DNA of 64,000 bases from Pseudomonas sp. PDM18 (lineage in GTDB: Bacteria; Pseudomonadota; Gammaproteobacteria; Pseudomonadales; Pseudomonadaceae): contig NZ_JACVBX010000011.1 in assembly GCF_014852585.1 (NCBI RefSeq), positions 1-64,000 of the forward strand, given 5' to 3'. Position 1 is the first letter of the stretch. Every line of letters begins with the position of its first letter. Of the stretch, positions 31,884 through 40,431 are shown one piece after another. The notes beneath the pieces were generated by a model, which worked only from the letters and a program-made list of their open reading frames with translations, ran no database searches and was not told where the DNA came from. Both the position numbers and the translations under genes were made by a program.

Positions 31884-32021
31884 TCAGATTTCCGGTTCGG
31901 GGCTGAGGTACCTCTGTGCACCGCAGCGCGCACAGCGCTGGCACAGCATCGGTACGCGGCCGACTTCGGTCAGATTCCCTTCATCCCAAACACATCCCAG
32001 GAAAAAGCAGCGCAATCGCAT
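31884..32021 (-). CDS. Small Cys-rich protein (PSPA7_2676-like)
   Basis: This 45-residue protein begins MRLRCFFLGCVWDEG and ends with CQRCARCGAQRYLSPEPEI. The four closely placed Cys in CxxCxxC-like pairs suggest a zinc knuckle. A perfect GGAGGAGG lies just before ATG 32021, strongly favouring translation. From memory it fits the NCBI family PSPA7_2676 of Cys-rich Pseudomonas micro-proteins of unknown function; that match should be treated as likely, not proven. It points into the qhp terminator from the opposite strand. Confidence 0.72.
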   Translation of the reverse strand: MRLRCFFLGCVWDEGNLTEVGRVPMLCQRCARCGAQRYLSPEPEI

Positions 32022-32224
32022 GTGTCCTCCTCCGGATCGCTCCGGTGCGTAGGCAGGCAGCAGGGTGCAGGTGACGCTCCGGGATTGTTCTTGTGTGGAG
32101 ACGCGGTGAGCCTCTCGCGAGCGCTCTGGAATGGGCAACCTAAACTGCCCAGCGGCGCGTGACGCCCATCGCACAAGGATTTCCACTGCTTACCTGGCCG
32201 TTCGTCAGCGCTGAACCTCAGACC

Positions 32225-32253
32225 TTGACAGATAATATTATGAGCATAATATT
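32225..32253 (+). promoter_or_regulatory. Promoter overlapped by a palindromic operator upstream of the SDR gene
   Basis: TTGACA (32225-32230) is a perfect -35. A 9-bp inverted repeat AATATTATG-AG-CATAATATT (32234-32253) covers the spacer and -10 zone. CATAAT fits -10 at a short 14-bp spacing and AATATT at 17 bp. A repressor bound to the palindrome would block the promoter. The surrounding 32022-32357 has no other gene. Confidence 0.7.
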
Positions 32254-32357
32254 CACATTCAGATGACGGCCATCATTCAATTGGCCGGACATTCCAGACG
32301 GCCACCCGGCCCACTCAATCCTGCAAGCGAGGCGAATGCCTCCCTGGAGAAAGAACC

Positions 32358-33161
32358 ATGAATGCCAAATCCGAACTGGGCCGCGCACTGATCACCGGTG
32401 CTTCCTCCGGCATCGGCGCCACCTACGCCCAGCGCCTCGCCGCCCAGGGCTACGACCTGCTGCTGGTGGCCCGCGACCAGCAACGCCTGGACGCCCTGGC
32501 CGCGCGCCTCAGTGAGGAATACGGCGTCTCGGTGGATGTGCTGAAGGCCGACCTGACCCGCCGCGAAGACCGCGCCCGAATCGAAGCTCGCCTGGCTGAG
32601 GACGCCAGCATCAGCTTGCTGCTGAACAACGCCGGCGTGGCGATCAACGGCACCCTGCTGGAAACCGACCTGGACCGCCTGGAAAGCATGATCGAGCTGA
32701 ATGTCATCGCCACCGCGCGCCTGGCCGGCGCCGCCGCCAAGGCGTTCACCGGGCGTGGCCGCGGCACCATCATCAACGTGGCGTCCGTGCTGGCCCTGGC
32801 GCCGGAACTGTTCAACGGCAGCTACAGCGCCACCAAGGCCTTCGTGCTCAACCTGACCCAGTCCATGCAGCAGGAGCTGGCGCCGCTGGGCCTGCGCATC
32901 CAGGCCGTGCTGCCGGGCGCCACCCGCACCGAAATCTGGGACCGCGCCGGCACCGACATCTCCGCACTGCCGGCGGAAATGCTGATGGACGTGAACCACA
33001 TGGTCGACGCCGCGCTGGCCGGCCTGGCCCAGGGTGAAGTGGTGACCCTGCCGGCGCTGCCGGATGCGGGCGAATTCGAAGCCTTCACCGCCGCGCGCCT
33101 GAAGATGGCGCCGAACCTGTCGCGCAGCGCCCCGGCGCAGCGTTATGGCGTGGCGGTTTGA
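32358..33161 (+). CDS. Short-chain dehydrogenase/reductase
   Basis: This 267-residue classical SDR has nucleotide motif TGASSGIG (14-21), NNAG (about 91), catalytic Ser in NVASVLA and YxxxK in GSYSATKAFVLNL. The DltE/YqjQ-like ARDQQRLDAL helix suggests NADP(H) preference. The substrate is unknown. It is a single-gene unit behind the palindromic promoter at 32225-32253 and ahead of a terminator. GGAGAAAG precedes the ATG. The TetR gene downstream on the other strand may be its repressor. Confidence 0.85.
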   Translation: MNAKSELGRALITGASSGIGATYAQRLAAQGYDLLLVARDQQRLDALAARLSEEYGVSVDVLKADLTRREDRARIEARLAEDASISLLLNNAGVAINGTLLETDLDRLESMIELNVIATARLAGAAAKAFTGRGRGTIINVASVLALAPELFNGSYSATKAFVLNLTQSMQQELAPLGLRIQAVLPGATRTEIWDRAGTDISALPAEMLMDVNHMVDAALAGLAQGEVVTLPALPDAGEFEAFTAARLKMAPNLSRSAPAQRYGVAV

Positions 33162-33188
33162 TCGATTAACTGAGTGGCGAAAAGCTTG

Positions 33189-33215
33189 CCCCGGCCTTGC
33201 GCCGGGGCTTTTTTA
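33189..33215 (+). terminator. Intrinsic terminator after the SDR gene
   Basis: GCCCCGGC-N5-GCCGGGGC is an 8-bp stem followed by six T, 27 bp after the SDR stop. Confidence 0.9.
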
Positions 33216-33227
33216 TGCGCGGTTTTT

Positions 33228-33385
33228 GTAGGAGCGTGCCATGCGCGCGATCGCCGGCATGGCCCGCTCCTGCAGGTGTCGATCGGCGCTGAAATTGGTG
33301 CGTGGGAGCGTAGGACGAATAACCTGGAACAGGTTTTCCACCGGTCCTTGAACGGCGGATAACGCTGGTACGTTATCCGCCCTAC
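33228..33385. repeat. Two REP-like palindromes
   Basis: The TGTAGGAGCGTGCCATG...GCTCCTGCA hairpin (33228-33274) is followed by GTAGGACGAATAACCTGGAACAGG...TTATCCGCCCTAC (33310-33385). Both are relatives of the 124-431 and 34200-34275 elements. They fill the gap between the convergent SDR and TetR genes. Confidence 0.8.
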
Positions 33386-33416
33386 AAAAGCGTCGCATGC
33401 GATTGCTGTGGGAGAT

Positions 33417-33983
33417 TCACTCCGCCGCCCCAATCTCCCGCTTCAGATGCCGCCGCGTGCTCTCCAGGATACGGTCGGACATCTCGGGATCAGCCACGCT
33501 GCGAGCCAGCACCAGCGCACCGATCAGGGTGGCGAGCATAGCAACGCTCTCGTCCTCGGCATGCTCGCTGGGCAGCGCTTTCTCGATGGCGTCGATACGT
33601 GCCTGGACGATGGTGTCAGTGGTCGCGCTGGCATGGCCGCGCGCGCCCAGCTCGGCGGATATGGTCGGCAGTGGGCAGCCCTTGCCGGGCGTATTGCGGT
33701 GGCCGGGGGAGAGGTACTGGTCGATGAAGCCGGGTAGCGGGTCGGCCTTCGCGAACTGCTGGTCGACGATGGGGCGCAGTTGTTCGGCGGCCTGCTGCAG
33801 GGCGATCTCCACCAGTTCGTCCTTGGACTTGAAGTGCGCGTAGAAGCCGCCGTGGGTCAGGCCCAGCGACTTCATCAGCGTCTGCAGGCCAGTGGCGTCC
33901 ACGCCTTCGCTGCGGAAGCGCTGCGCCGCTTCGTTGATGATGCGTTCGCGGGTTTGGGCCTTGTGGTCTTCGGAGTAACGCAT
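33417..33983 (-). CDS. TetR/AcrR-family regulator
   Basis: This 188-residue regulator has its helix-turn-helix at about 22-55 (GVDATGLQTLMKSLGLTHGGFYAHFKSKDEL, split). The C-terminal dimerisation part contains the PGKGCPLPTISAELGARG motif seen in the YxaF/LmrA-like TetR branch. That branch often controls a nearby SDR or efflux gene; here the SDR at 32358 with its palindromic promoter is the obvious candidate. AGGAG lies ahead of ATG 33983. Confidence 0.83.
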   Translation of the reverse strand: MRYSEDHKAQTRERIINEAAQRFRSEGVDATGLQTLMKSLGLTHGGFYAHFKSKDELVEIALQQAAEQLRPIVDQQFAKADPLPGFIDQYLSPGHRNTPGKGCPLPTISAELGARGHASATTDTIVQARIDAIEKALPSEHAEDESVAMLATLIGALVLARSVADPEMSDRILESTRRHLKREIGAAE

Positions 33984-34079
33984 GACCGGTCTCCTGCGGA
34001 TCATGGAATGCTGGATGTCATTCTAACGCAGGGTGGGCGCGGGGAGGTGACTCAGGGCAGGCACGAAGGTGCAGTGGGC

Positions 34080-34275
34080 TGTAGGAGCGAGCTTGCTCGC
34101 GAACAGACTCCGTTGCGGGCTTTGGGTTCGCGAGCAATAACGACGGCGTCCCCCTCGCTCCTACAAGTTGGCTACGCGCCGGAGTCGTCCTGTACCACCG
34201 TAGGGCGAATAACCTGGAACAGGTTATCCGCCGGCTGGTTCGCGGCGGATAACGCTGGCGCGTTATGCGCCCTAC
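34080..34275. repeat. Pair of dispersed palindromes
   Basis: A TGTAGGAGCGAGCTTGCTCGCGA...CTCGCTCCTACA element (34080-34165) is followed by GTAGGGCGAATAACCTGGAA...GTTATGCGCCCTAC (34200-34275). The same two element types occur together at 33228-33385. The 317-bp gap 33984-34300 holds nothing else. Confidence 0.8.
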
Positions 34276-34300
34276 GGGCTGCGGGTTACAGGTGTCGTCC

Positions 34301-35434
34301 TCAGCGAACGGCTTCGAGCAAGGTCGCCACGCCCTGCCCACCGCCGATGCACTGTGTGGCGATGGCGTAGCGCCCGCCGGTTTCCTTCAGCAGCGCTGCC
34401 GCCTTGCCGGTGATGCGAGCGCCGGTGGCGCCCAGCGGGTGGCCGATCGCCAGGGCACCGCCGTGCAGGTTGACCCGGTCGATATCCAGTTTCAGCCCGC
34501 GCAGGCAGGCCAGGGCCTGGCTGGAGAAGGCCTCGTTGATTTCCACCAGATCGATATCCGCCATTCGCAGCCCCGAGCGATCAAGCAGTTTGCGGGTCGC
34601 ATATAGCGGGCCCATGCCCATGATTTCCGGCGGGCAGCCGACAACCGCGACGCTTTTCACCCGCGCCAGGATGTCCAGCCCGTTGGCGCGGGCGAAGTCC
34701 TCGCTGCACACCAGCACCGCCGCAGCGCCATCGGTCAGCGGCGAGGCGGTGCCGGCGGTGACGCTGCCGCCGAAGGCCGGTTTGAGCTGCGCCAACGCTT
34801 CCAGGTTGGTGCCGGGGCGGATGCAACCATCCTCGCTGACCACGCCACTGGGCGTATCGATGGGCACGATCTCCGCCGCCAGCAGGCCCTGCTCGCGGGC
34901 ATGGGCGGCCTTGGCGTGGGAGTCCACGGCCATGGCTTCCTGGTCCGCGCGGGAGATGCCGAAGCGCTCGGCAACTATCTCGGCGGTCTGCCCCATGGGC
35001 ATGTAGGCCTGGGGAAACTCCGCCAGCAGGCGTGGGTTTGGCGAGAGGTTGAAGCCGCCCATGGGCACGCGGGTCATGGACTCCACGCCCGCGCAAATGA
35101 AGGCGTCCCCGGCGCCGAGCTGGATCTGCCCGGCGGCGAAGTGAATGGAGGTCATCGATGAGCCGCAGAAGCGGTTCACCGTGGCGCCGGCCACCGTCTC
35201 CGGCAGTCCGGCGAGGAAGCCGGTGATGCGCGCCAGGTTCATGCCCTGTTCGGCCTCGGGGTAGGCGCAACCCATGATGAGGTCCTCGATCAGCCGGGCG
35301 TCGAGGCCGCTGCGCGCAACCAAGCCCTTGACCGTCTGCGCGGCGAGGTCGTCCGGGCGCACGTCGATCAGTGCGCCTTTTTTCGCGAAGTGGAACGGGG
35401 AGCGGGCATAACCCGCGATGACGACGGAAGTCAT
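34301..35434 (-). CDS. Thiolase (acetyl-CoA C-acyltransferase family)
   Basis: This 377-residue thiolase has the nucleophilic Cys in NRFCGSSMTS (about 90), His in NLHGGALAIGHPLGATGAR and the C-terminal CIGGGQGVA Cys. It cleaves 3-ketoacyl-CoA or makes the reverse condensation. The sequence looks more like FadI/AtoB-type degradative thiolases than sterol-carrier ones, but the chain-length preference is unknown. It is transcribed with, and 18 bp after, a PaaI-type thioesterase gene, so the pair may handle one acyl-CoA route. Confidence 0.87.
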   Translation of the reverse strand: MTSVVIAGYARSPFHFAKKGALIDVRPDDLAAQTVKGLVARSGLDARLIEDLIMGCAYPEAEQGMNLARITGFLAGLPETVAGATVNRFCGSSMTSIHFAAGQIQLGAGDAFICAGVESMTRVPMGGFNLSPNPRLLAEFPQAYMPMGQTAEIVAERFGISRADQEAMAVDSHAKAAHAREQGLLAAEIVPIDTPSGVVSEDGCIRPGTNLEALAQLKPAFGGSVTAGTASPLTDGAAAVLVCSEDFARANGLDILARVKSVAVVGCPPEIMGMGPLYATRKLLDRSGLRMADIDLVEINEAFSSQALACLRGLKLDIDRVNLHGGALAIGHPLGATGARITGKAAALLKETGGRYAIATQCIGGGQGVATLLEAVR

Positions 35435-35452
35435 GGTCGTTCTCCTGAGAGA

Positions 35453-35992
35453 TCAGCGCCCGAGGATCAGGCAAGTGGTGGAACCGGTGGCGTAGAGCCG
35501 GCCGTCCACGTCGTAGAGGCGGCCTTCGGCCAGGGCGGTGGAGCGGCCGATATGCACCAAGGTGCCTTCGGCGCGGATCGGCCCTGTGTCGCGGGTCAGC
35601 GCGCGGATGTAGCTGATGCGCAGGTCGGTGGTGGTGTAGCCCAGCCCCGGTTCGAGCATCGTGTGCACCGAGCAGCCCATGGCCGAGTCCAGCAGCGTGG
35701 CGGCATAGCCACCGTGCACGGTGCCCAGCGGGTTGTAGTGACGCATGTCCGGGGTGCCCTGGAAGATGAACCGGCCCTGGCCCCATTCCAGTGGGACGAA
35801 GCCGATCAGCGCATTGATCGGCGGGGCGGGCAGTTCGCCAGCGCCGATGCCGTCGAAGAATTCCTGGGGCGTCTTGCCGCGTAATTCCTCCAGCGAAACC
35901 ACGCCGGGCTCGGCCAGACGCTGGCGCATGTCCGCCGCGGCGGCTTCCCAGGCAGCGATCTTCTGTTCACGGGTGAGGGTCAGGTCGGTCAT
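35453..35992 (-). CDS. PaaI-family hotdog thioesterase
   Basis: This 179-residue hotdog-fold protein has HYNPLGTVHGGYAATLLDSAMG, the HGGxxxxLxDxA core of PaaI/YbgC-like acyl-CoA thioesterases, around residues 82-103. It would release CoA from an acyl- or aryl-CoA. It is the first gene of a two-gene unit with the thiolase. The start at 35992 (MTDLTLTREQ) is used; the preceding 81 bases of frame are low-complexity AT-rich promoter sequence, with a TATGATA-ATGATA-like direct repeat at about 36013-36037. Confidence 0.83.
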   Translation of the reverse strand: MTDLTLTREQKIAAWEAAAADMRQRLAEPGVVSLEELRGKTPQEFFDGIGAGELPAPPINALIGFVPLEWGQGRFIFQGTPDMRHYNPLGTVHGGYAATLLDSAMGCSVHTMLEPGLGYTTTDLRISYIRALTRDTGPIRAEGTLVHIGRSTALAEGRLYDVDGRLYATGSTTCLILGR

Positions 35993-36157
35993 CGCAAGGC
36001 TCCGGCAATCGAATATTACGATTATCATACTATCATTGAATGACGACCAGCATATAAGTGACGGAAGCGCCATCCAGCAGGGCTGAAGCGACAGGGCGAG
36101 AAGACGGGAGCAGGAGAGGGTGGCTGGCGGAGCGGGCTCCGCCAGCGCGGGAGGAGT

Positions 36158-37090
36158 TTACTCGGCGGTGGCCGTGATGCTGGCCGCGCGCGCCTGGCTG
36201 CGCTGGGCCTTGTATTGCAGGGCAACGGCGGGCACCGGCGAGGCGACGCCGGTTTCCACCCAGCGGCGGATGCGCGCGGCGTCGGCCACGTGGGTGCGCT
36301 TGCCGAAGGCATCGAGCAGCGCCAGGGCGACTGGGCGGCCGTTCATCATGGTGACCATCACCAGGCAGTGGCCGGCATCGTTGGTGAAGCCGGTCTTGGT
36401 CAGGCGGATGTCCCACTTGCCGCTGCGCACCAGCGGGTTGGTGTTGAAGAAGCTCAGCGAGTAGCTGGGCTTGCTGAAGCGGGCGTCGCTGGTGGCGGTG
36501 GTGCTCATCGCGCGGATCTGCGGGTAGGTGTAGGCGGCCTTGGCCAGGCGGATCAGGTCGTTGGCGTCGGAGACGTTATGGATCGACAGGCCGGTGGGCT
36601 CGACGTAGTGGGTGCTGGTCATGCCCAGGGACTTCGCCTTTGCGTTCATCGCCGCGACGAAGGCCTTTGAGCCGCCCGGATAGTTGTGGGCGAGGCTGGC
36701 GGCGGCGCGGTTTTCCGAGGACATCAGCGCCAGCAGCAGCATGTTCTGGCGGCTGATCATGCTGCCCAGGTGGACGCGCGAGAACACGCCCTTCATCTCG
36801 GCGGTCTCGGAAATATCCACGGGGATCAGCTCGTTCATCGGAAGCCGGGCGTCCAGCGTGACCATGGCGGTCATCAGCTTGGTCACCGAGGCGATGGGCA
36901 CCACCAGGTTGGGATTGCTGGAATAGAGGGTCTTGCCGCTCTCCAGGTCGATCACCAGGGCGCTGCCGGAAGCGAGCACCAGGTCCTTGGAAGAGGCCGC
37001 CTTGGCGGGGGAGGCGGCGAAGGTGTTCGATGAACAGACAACAGCGGCGCAGGCAAACAGCAGGCTCAGTATCGAACGACGGCTAGGCAT
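36158..37090 (-). CDS. pbpG: D-alanyl-D-alanine endopeptidase (PBP7)
   Basis: This 310-residue low-molecular-mass penicillin-binding protein has an N-terminal signal ([20 protein letters not shown]) and the three penicilloyl-transferase motifs: S68-VT-K71, S125-E-N127 and K232-T-G234. Length and the start [20 protein letters not shown] fit PBP7/PbpG, which cuts D-Ala-mDAP cross-links in periplasmic peptidoglycan. Start 37090 gives a normal signal peptide; the frame continues 30 codons upstream without support. Confidence 0.9.
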   Translation of the reverse strand: MPSRRSILSLLFACAAVVCSSNTFAASPAKAASSKDLVLASGSALVIDLESGKTLYSSNPNLVVPIASVTKLMTAMVTLDARLPMNELIPVDISETAEMKGVFSRVHLGSMISRQNMLLLALMSSENRAAASLAHNYPGGSKAFVAAMNAKAKSLGMTSTHYVEPTGLSIHNVSDANDLIRLAKAAYTYPQIRAMSTTATSDARFSKPSYSLSFFNTNPLVRSGKWDIRLTKTGFTNDAGHCLVMVTMMNGRPVALALLDAFGKRTHVADAARIRRWVETGVASPVPAVALQYKAQRSQARAASITATAE

Positions 37091-37602
37091 GGATGTGATT
37101 CGCAAGCATGAGGTGGGAATGTGTCTACATCCATGTAGGCATTTTCGGCGAATTCTAATGCAAGGTCCGCCATAGCGCACGCGGCGTGAGGCGTCTCAGA
37201 TTGCGACAGATTGAGACGTCGCGCCGCCCGCTGCGCAGAGGCCATGAACCGTGCTGGCAGTCGCGGCGCGGCCGCTTGTCCGAGCTGTTGCGAAATGCAA
37301 CCGGAAGTGCTTCCCGCAGAGCGACTGAAAACCTTCTCAAAGCCCCGCCACATATGGCGTTCGGGCAGAGTGGCATGCTTTGTGAGTGGCTATCCTGAAA
37401 TGAGCGGAGGCGCCCGGCCTGCTGCTTTGCCGATGGTCGGGGTTGCGTTTACCTTTACGTTAACGTAAACATGTTCCGCAGCCGCGACCGACCAGTCAGC
37501 CGCGCGGCTGCCGGTAAGCAAGCGCGGTTCCCGACGCTCTGCGTCGCTGCCCGAACCGATCGTTCAGTGTTGATCCCAGAACAAGCACAACAAGGGAAAG
37601 CC
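37091..37602. other. Divergent intergenic region pbpG / acyl-CoA synthetase
   Basis: This 512-bp gap has no convincing gene; the short frames across it lack ribosome-binding sites and family matches. It contains the perfect palindrome at 37454-37469, listed separately, and a GTTTAC half-like sequence just before it (37447-37452). Confidence 0.5.
37454..37469. promoter_or_regulatory. LiuR-type palindromic operator
   Basis: TTTACGTTAACGTAAA is a perfect 16-bp palindrome 133 bp upstream of the acyl-CoA synthetase start. It has the TTTACG...CGTAAA form known for MerR-family LiuR regulators of branched-chain amino-acid and fatty-acid catabolism in proteobacteria. No MerR gene lies in this window, so the regulator would act in trans. 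Binding is inferred. Confidence 0.72.
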
Positions 37603-39282
37603 ATGAACCACCTGAGTTACACCCGCGGCCCCCAGGACAAACCCCTGCTGGCCATGACCGTCGGCGCTGCCTTCGACGCCACCGTCGAACGTTTCGCCCC
37701 GCGCGAGGCGCTGGTCGTGCGTCACCAGAACCTACGCTACACCTGGGCGGAACTGGCCGAGGTGGTCGATGGCGTCGCCCGCGCTTTCCTCGCCCTCGGC
37801 CTGCGTCCCGGCGACCGCCTGGGCATCTGGGCGCCCAACTGCGCGCAGTGGTGCGTCACCCAGTTCGCCAGCGCCAAGGTCGGCGCCGTGCTGGTCAACA
37901 TCAACCCGGCCTACCGGGTGAACGAACTTGAATACGCGCTCAAGCAGTCCGGCTGCCGCTGGCTGGTGTGCGCCGACGCCTTCAAGTCCTCCGACTACCA
38001 CGGCATGCTCGCCGACCTGCTGCCCGAACTGGGGCAGGGGCGGCCGGGCGAGCTCTCCAGCGACCGCCTGCCGGAGCTGCGCGGGGTGATCAGCCTTTCC
38101 GATACCGCGCCCGCCGGGTTCCTGCGCTGGAGCCAGCTGGAGCCGCTGGGCCGGGGTATTGCCGCCGCCGAACTCACCGCGCGCCAGGCGCTGCTGCAGT
38201 TCGACGAGCCGATCAATATCCAGTACACCTCCGGCACTACCGGCTTTCCCAAGGGCGCCACGCTCAGCCACTACAACATCCTCAACAACGGCCTGATGGT
38301 CGGCGACAGCCTCGGCCTCACCGAGCACGACCGCCTGGTGATCCCGGTGCCGCTGTACCACTGCTTCGGCATGGTGATGGGCAACCTCGGCTGCCTGACC
38401 CACGGCTCCACCATGATCTACCCCGCGCCCAGCTTCGAGCCCGAGGCGACCCTGGCAGCAGTGGCGGAAGAGAAGGCGACCGCGCTGTACGGCGTGCCCA
38501 CCATGTTCATCGCCGAACTGGACCACCCGACCCGCCGCGACTTCGATCTCTCCAGCCTGCGCACCGGCATCATGGCCGGCGCCACCTGCCCGATCGAAGT
38601 GATGCGCCGGGTCATCGACGAGATGCACATGGCCGAGGTGCAGATTGCCTACGGCATGACCGAGACCAGCCCGGTCTCGCTGCAGACTGGCCCGGAAGAT
38701 GACCTGGAAACCCGCGTCACCACCGTCGGCCGCACCCAGCCGCACCTGGAAAGCAAGATCATCGACGCCGACGGCCGCATCGTCCCGCGCGGAACCATCG
38801 GCGAGCTGTGCACACGCGGCTACAGCGTGATGCTCGGCTACTGGAACAACCCGCAGGCGACTTCAGAGGCCATCAGCCCGGCACGCTGGATGCTCACCGG
38901 CGACCTCGCCGAGATGGACGAAGCCGGCAACGTGCGCATCGTTGGGCGCAGCAAGGACATGATCATTCGAGGTGGAGAGAACATCTATCCGCGTGAGATC
39001 GAGGAGTTCCTCTATACCCACCACGCAGTGGCCGACGCCCAGGTGATCGGCATACCCGACGAGAAGTACGGTGAGGAACTGGTGGCCTGGGTCAAGTTCC
39101 ACCCCGGACACAGCGTCGTCGAAGACGAGCTGCGCGCCTTCTGCAAGAACGCCATCGCCCACTTCAAGGTGCCTCGCCACTTCCGCTTCTGCGACGAGTT
39201 CCCGATGACGGTGACCGGCAAGATCCAGAAGTTCCGCATGCGCGAGATCAGCATCGAAGAGGTGCGCAGCAAGCGTGGTTGA
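37603..39282 (+). CDS. AMP-binding acyl-CoA synthetase (FadD-like)
   Basis: This 559-residue adenylate-forming enzyme activates a fatty acid with ATP and CoA. The ATP motif [16 protein letters not shown], the [12 protein letters not shown] motif, the hinge [20 protein letters not shown] and the catalytic Lys near [11 protein letters not shown] are all present. Substrate length is not predictable, though the family holds medium- and long-chain ligases. ATG 37603 follows AGGGAAAG. The LiuR-type palindrome lies upstream. From memory it matches P. aeruginosa PA2557 in neighbourhood, with an AraC gene next. Confidence 0.88.
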   Translation: MNHLSYTRGPQDKPLLAMTVGAAFDATVERFAPREALVVRHQNLRYTWAELAEVVDGVARAFLALGLRPGDRLGIWAPNCAQWCVTQFASAKVGAVLVNINPAYRVNELEYALKQSGCRWLVCADAFKSSDYHGMLADLLPELGQGRPGELSSDRLPELRGVISLSDTAPAGFLRWSQLEPLGRGIAAAELTARQALLQFDEPINIQYTSGTTGFPKGATLSHYNILNNGLMVGDSLGLTEHDRLVIPVPLYHCFGMVMGNLGCLTHGSTMIYPAPSFEPEATLAAVAEEKATALYGVPTMFIAELDHPTRRDFDLSSLRTGIMAGATCPIEVMRRVIDEMHMAEVQIAYGMTETSPVSLQTGPEDDLETRVTTVGRTQPHLESKIIDADGRIVPRGTIGELCTRGYSVMLGYWNNPQATSEAISPARWMLTGDLAEMDEAGNVRIVGRSKDMIIRGGENIYPREIEEFLYTHHAVADAQVIGIPDEKYGEELVAWVKFHPGHSVVEDELRAFCKNAIAHFKVPRHFRFCDEFPMTVTGKIQKFRMREISIEEVRSKRG

Positions 39283-39333
39283 CTGTTTCAGGCCTGCCCT
39301 CGCCCTGGCGCGTTTGCATAAAGCCGGGGCGCC

Positions 39334-40350
39334 ATGGGCGTAGAGAAGGGCACCATCTCCATCCGCCTGGTCAGCGAAGCGCTGGCCGAGTTTCGTCGCG
39401 CCGGCCGCGACGACGGCCCGCTATTGGCCGCCGCCGGCATCGCCCCGGAGCTGTTCGGCAAGCCCTACGCGCGGGTGTCCTGCCAGGTCTATGCACGGCT
39501 CTGGTTGCGCTTGGCCAGGGAGATGGACGACGAATTCTTCGGCATGAACGCCCGGCGCATGAAGTCCGGCAGCTTCAACTTCATGGCGGCCGCAGCGGTG
39601 CGCGAACCGACCCTGGAGGCGGCAATGAACGCTGCGTTGCGCTTCATGGGCCTGGTGTTCGACGACTTCACCCCGCGCCTGACGCGCCAGGAAGGTTTGG
39701 CCGCTATCGTCCTCGACGAACCCGAGGGCCCGGCGCCGCGCGCCTTCTGCTATTTCACCCTGTGGCTGATGCTGCACGGCCTGGCCTGCTGGCTGGTGGG
39801 ACGGCGAATTCCGGTGCTGGCCATCGAGCTGCGCTGCCCGCAGCCGGACTTCATCGCCGACTACCGGGTGATGTTCACCGAGAACCTCAATTTCTCCCGC
39901 CGCCATTCGCGCCTGCTGTTCAACGCCGAGGCGCTTGATCTGCCGGTTCGCCGTGACGAGCGAGAGCTGCGCCGCTTCCTGAATGGCGCGCCGGCGAACA
40001 TTCTGGTGCGCTATCGCGACCCGCAGAGCCTTGCCGCACGCACCAAGGCCTACCTGCGCAGCCTCAAGTTCGAACGCTGGCCGGACCTCGACGCCCTCGC
40101 CGGGCACTTCTACATGGCGCCCTCGACGTTGCGCCGCAAGCTCGCCGCCGAGGGGCAGTCCTACCAGGCACTCAAGGACCAGCTGCGCCGCGATCTCGCC
40201 ATCGCGCGGCTGGACAGCGGCGACGGCAACTTCGCCGACCTGGCCGAGGAGCTGGGATTCGCCGACACCAGCGCGTTCTACAAGGCCTTCCGCAAATGGA
40301 CCGGATCGACGCCCGGGCAATACCGCGCGCTGATCCGCCAGGAGCCCTGA
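39334..40350 (+). CDS. AraC-family regulator, OruR/arabinose-binding-domain type
   Basis: This 338-residue regulator has the N-terminal PF12625-type (Arabinose_bd) domain (YARLWLRLAREMDDEFFGMN ... GSFNFMAAAAV) and a C-terminal AraC double helix-turn-helix (LAGHFYMAPSTLRRKLAAEG and LAEELGFADTSAFYKAFRKWTG). This group includes OruR and several regulators of acyl-CoA catabolism. It follows the acyl-CoA synthetase in the same direction by 51 bp and probably controls this block. The inducer is unknown. Confidence 0.85.
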   Translation: MGVEKGTISIRLVSEALAEFRRAGRDDGPLLAAAGIAPELFGKPYARVSCQVYARLWLRLAREMDDEFFGMNARRMKSGSFNFMAAAAVREPTLEAAMNAALRFMGLVFDDFTPRLTRQEGLAAIVLDEPEGPAPRAFCYFTLWLMLHGLACWLVGRRIPVLAIELRCPQPDFIADYRVMFTENLNFSRRHSRLLFNAEALDLPVRRDERELRRFLNGAPANILVRYRDPQSLAARTKAYLRSLKFERWPDLDALAGHFYMAPSTLRRKLAAEGQSYQALKDQLRRDLAIARLDSGDGNFADLAEELGFADTSAFYKAFRKWTGSTPGQYRALIRQEP

Positions 40351-40431
40351 AATTTAAGGGCCCGGCTCAAGTAGCCGCCTTACAAGCCGATAAAACCTCA
40401 AAGAATTGCTTGTTGCTCAAGGACGCCAACC

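Noticed and set aside
36013..36037. ATGATA direct repeats upstream of the PaaI thioesterase as an operator
   Set aside because: The repeats are short, not palindromic and overlap a plausible TATGAT -10, so they may only be promoter sequence; noted in the gene entry but not called as a site.
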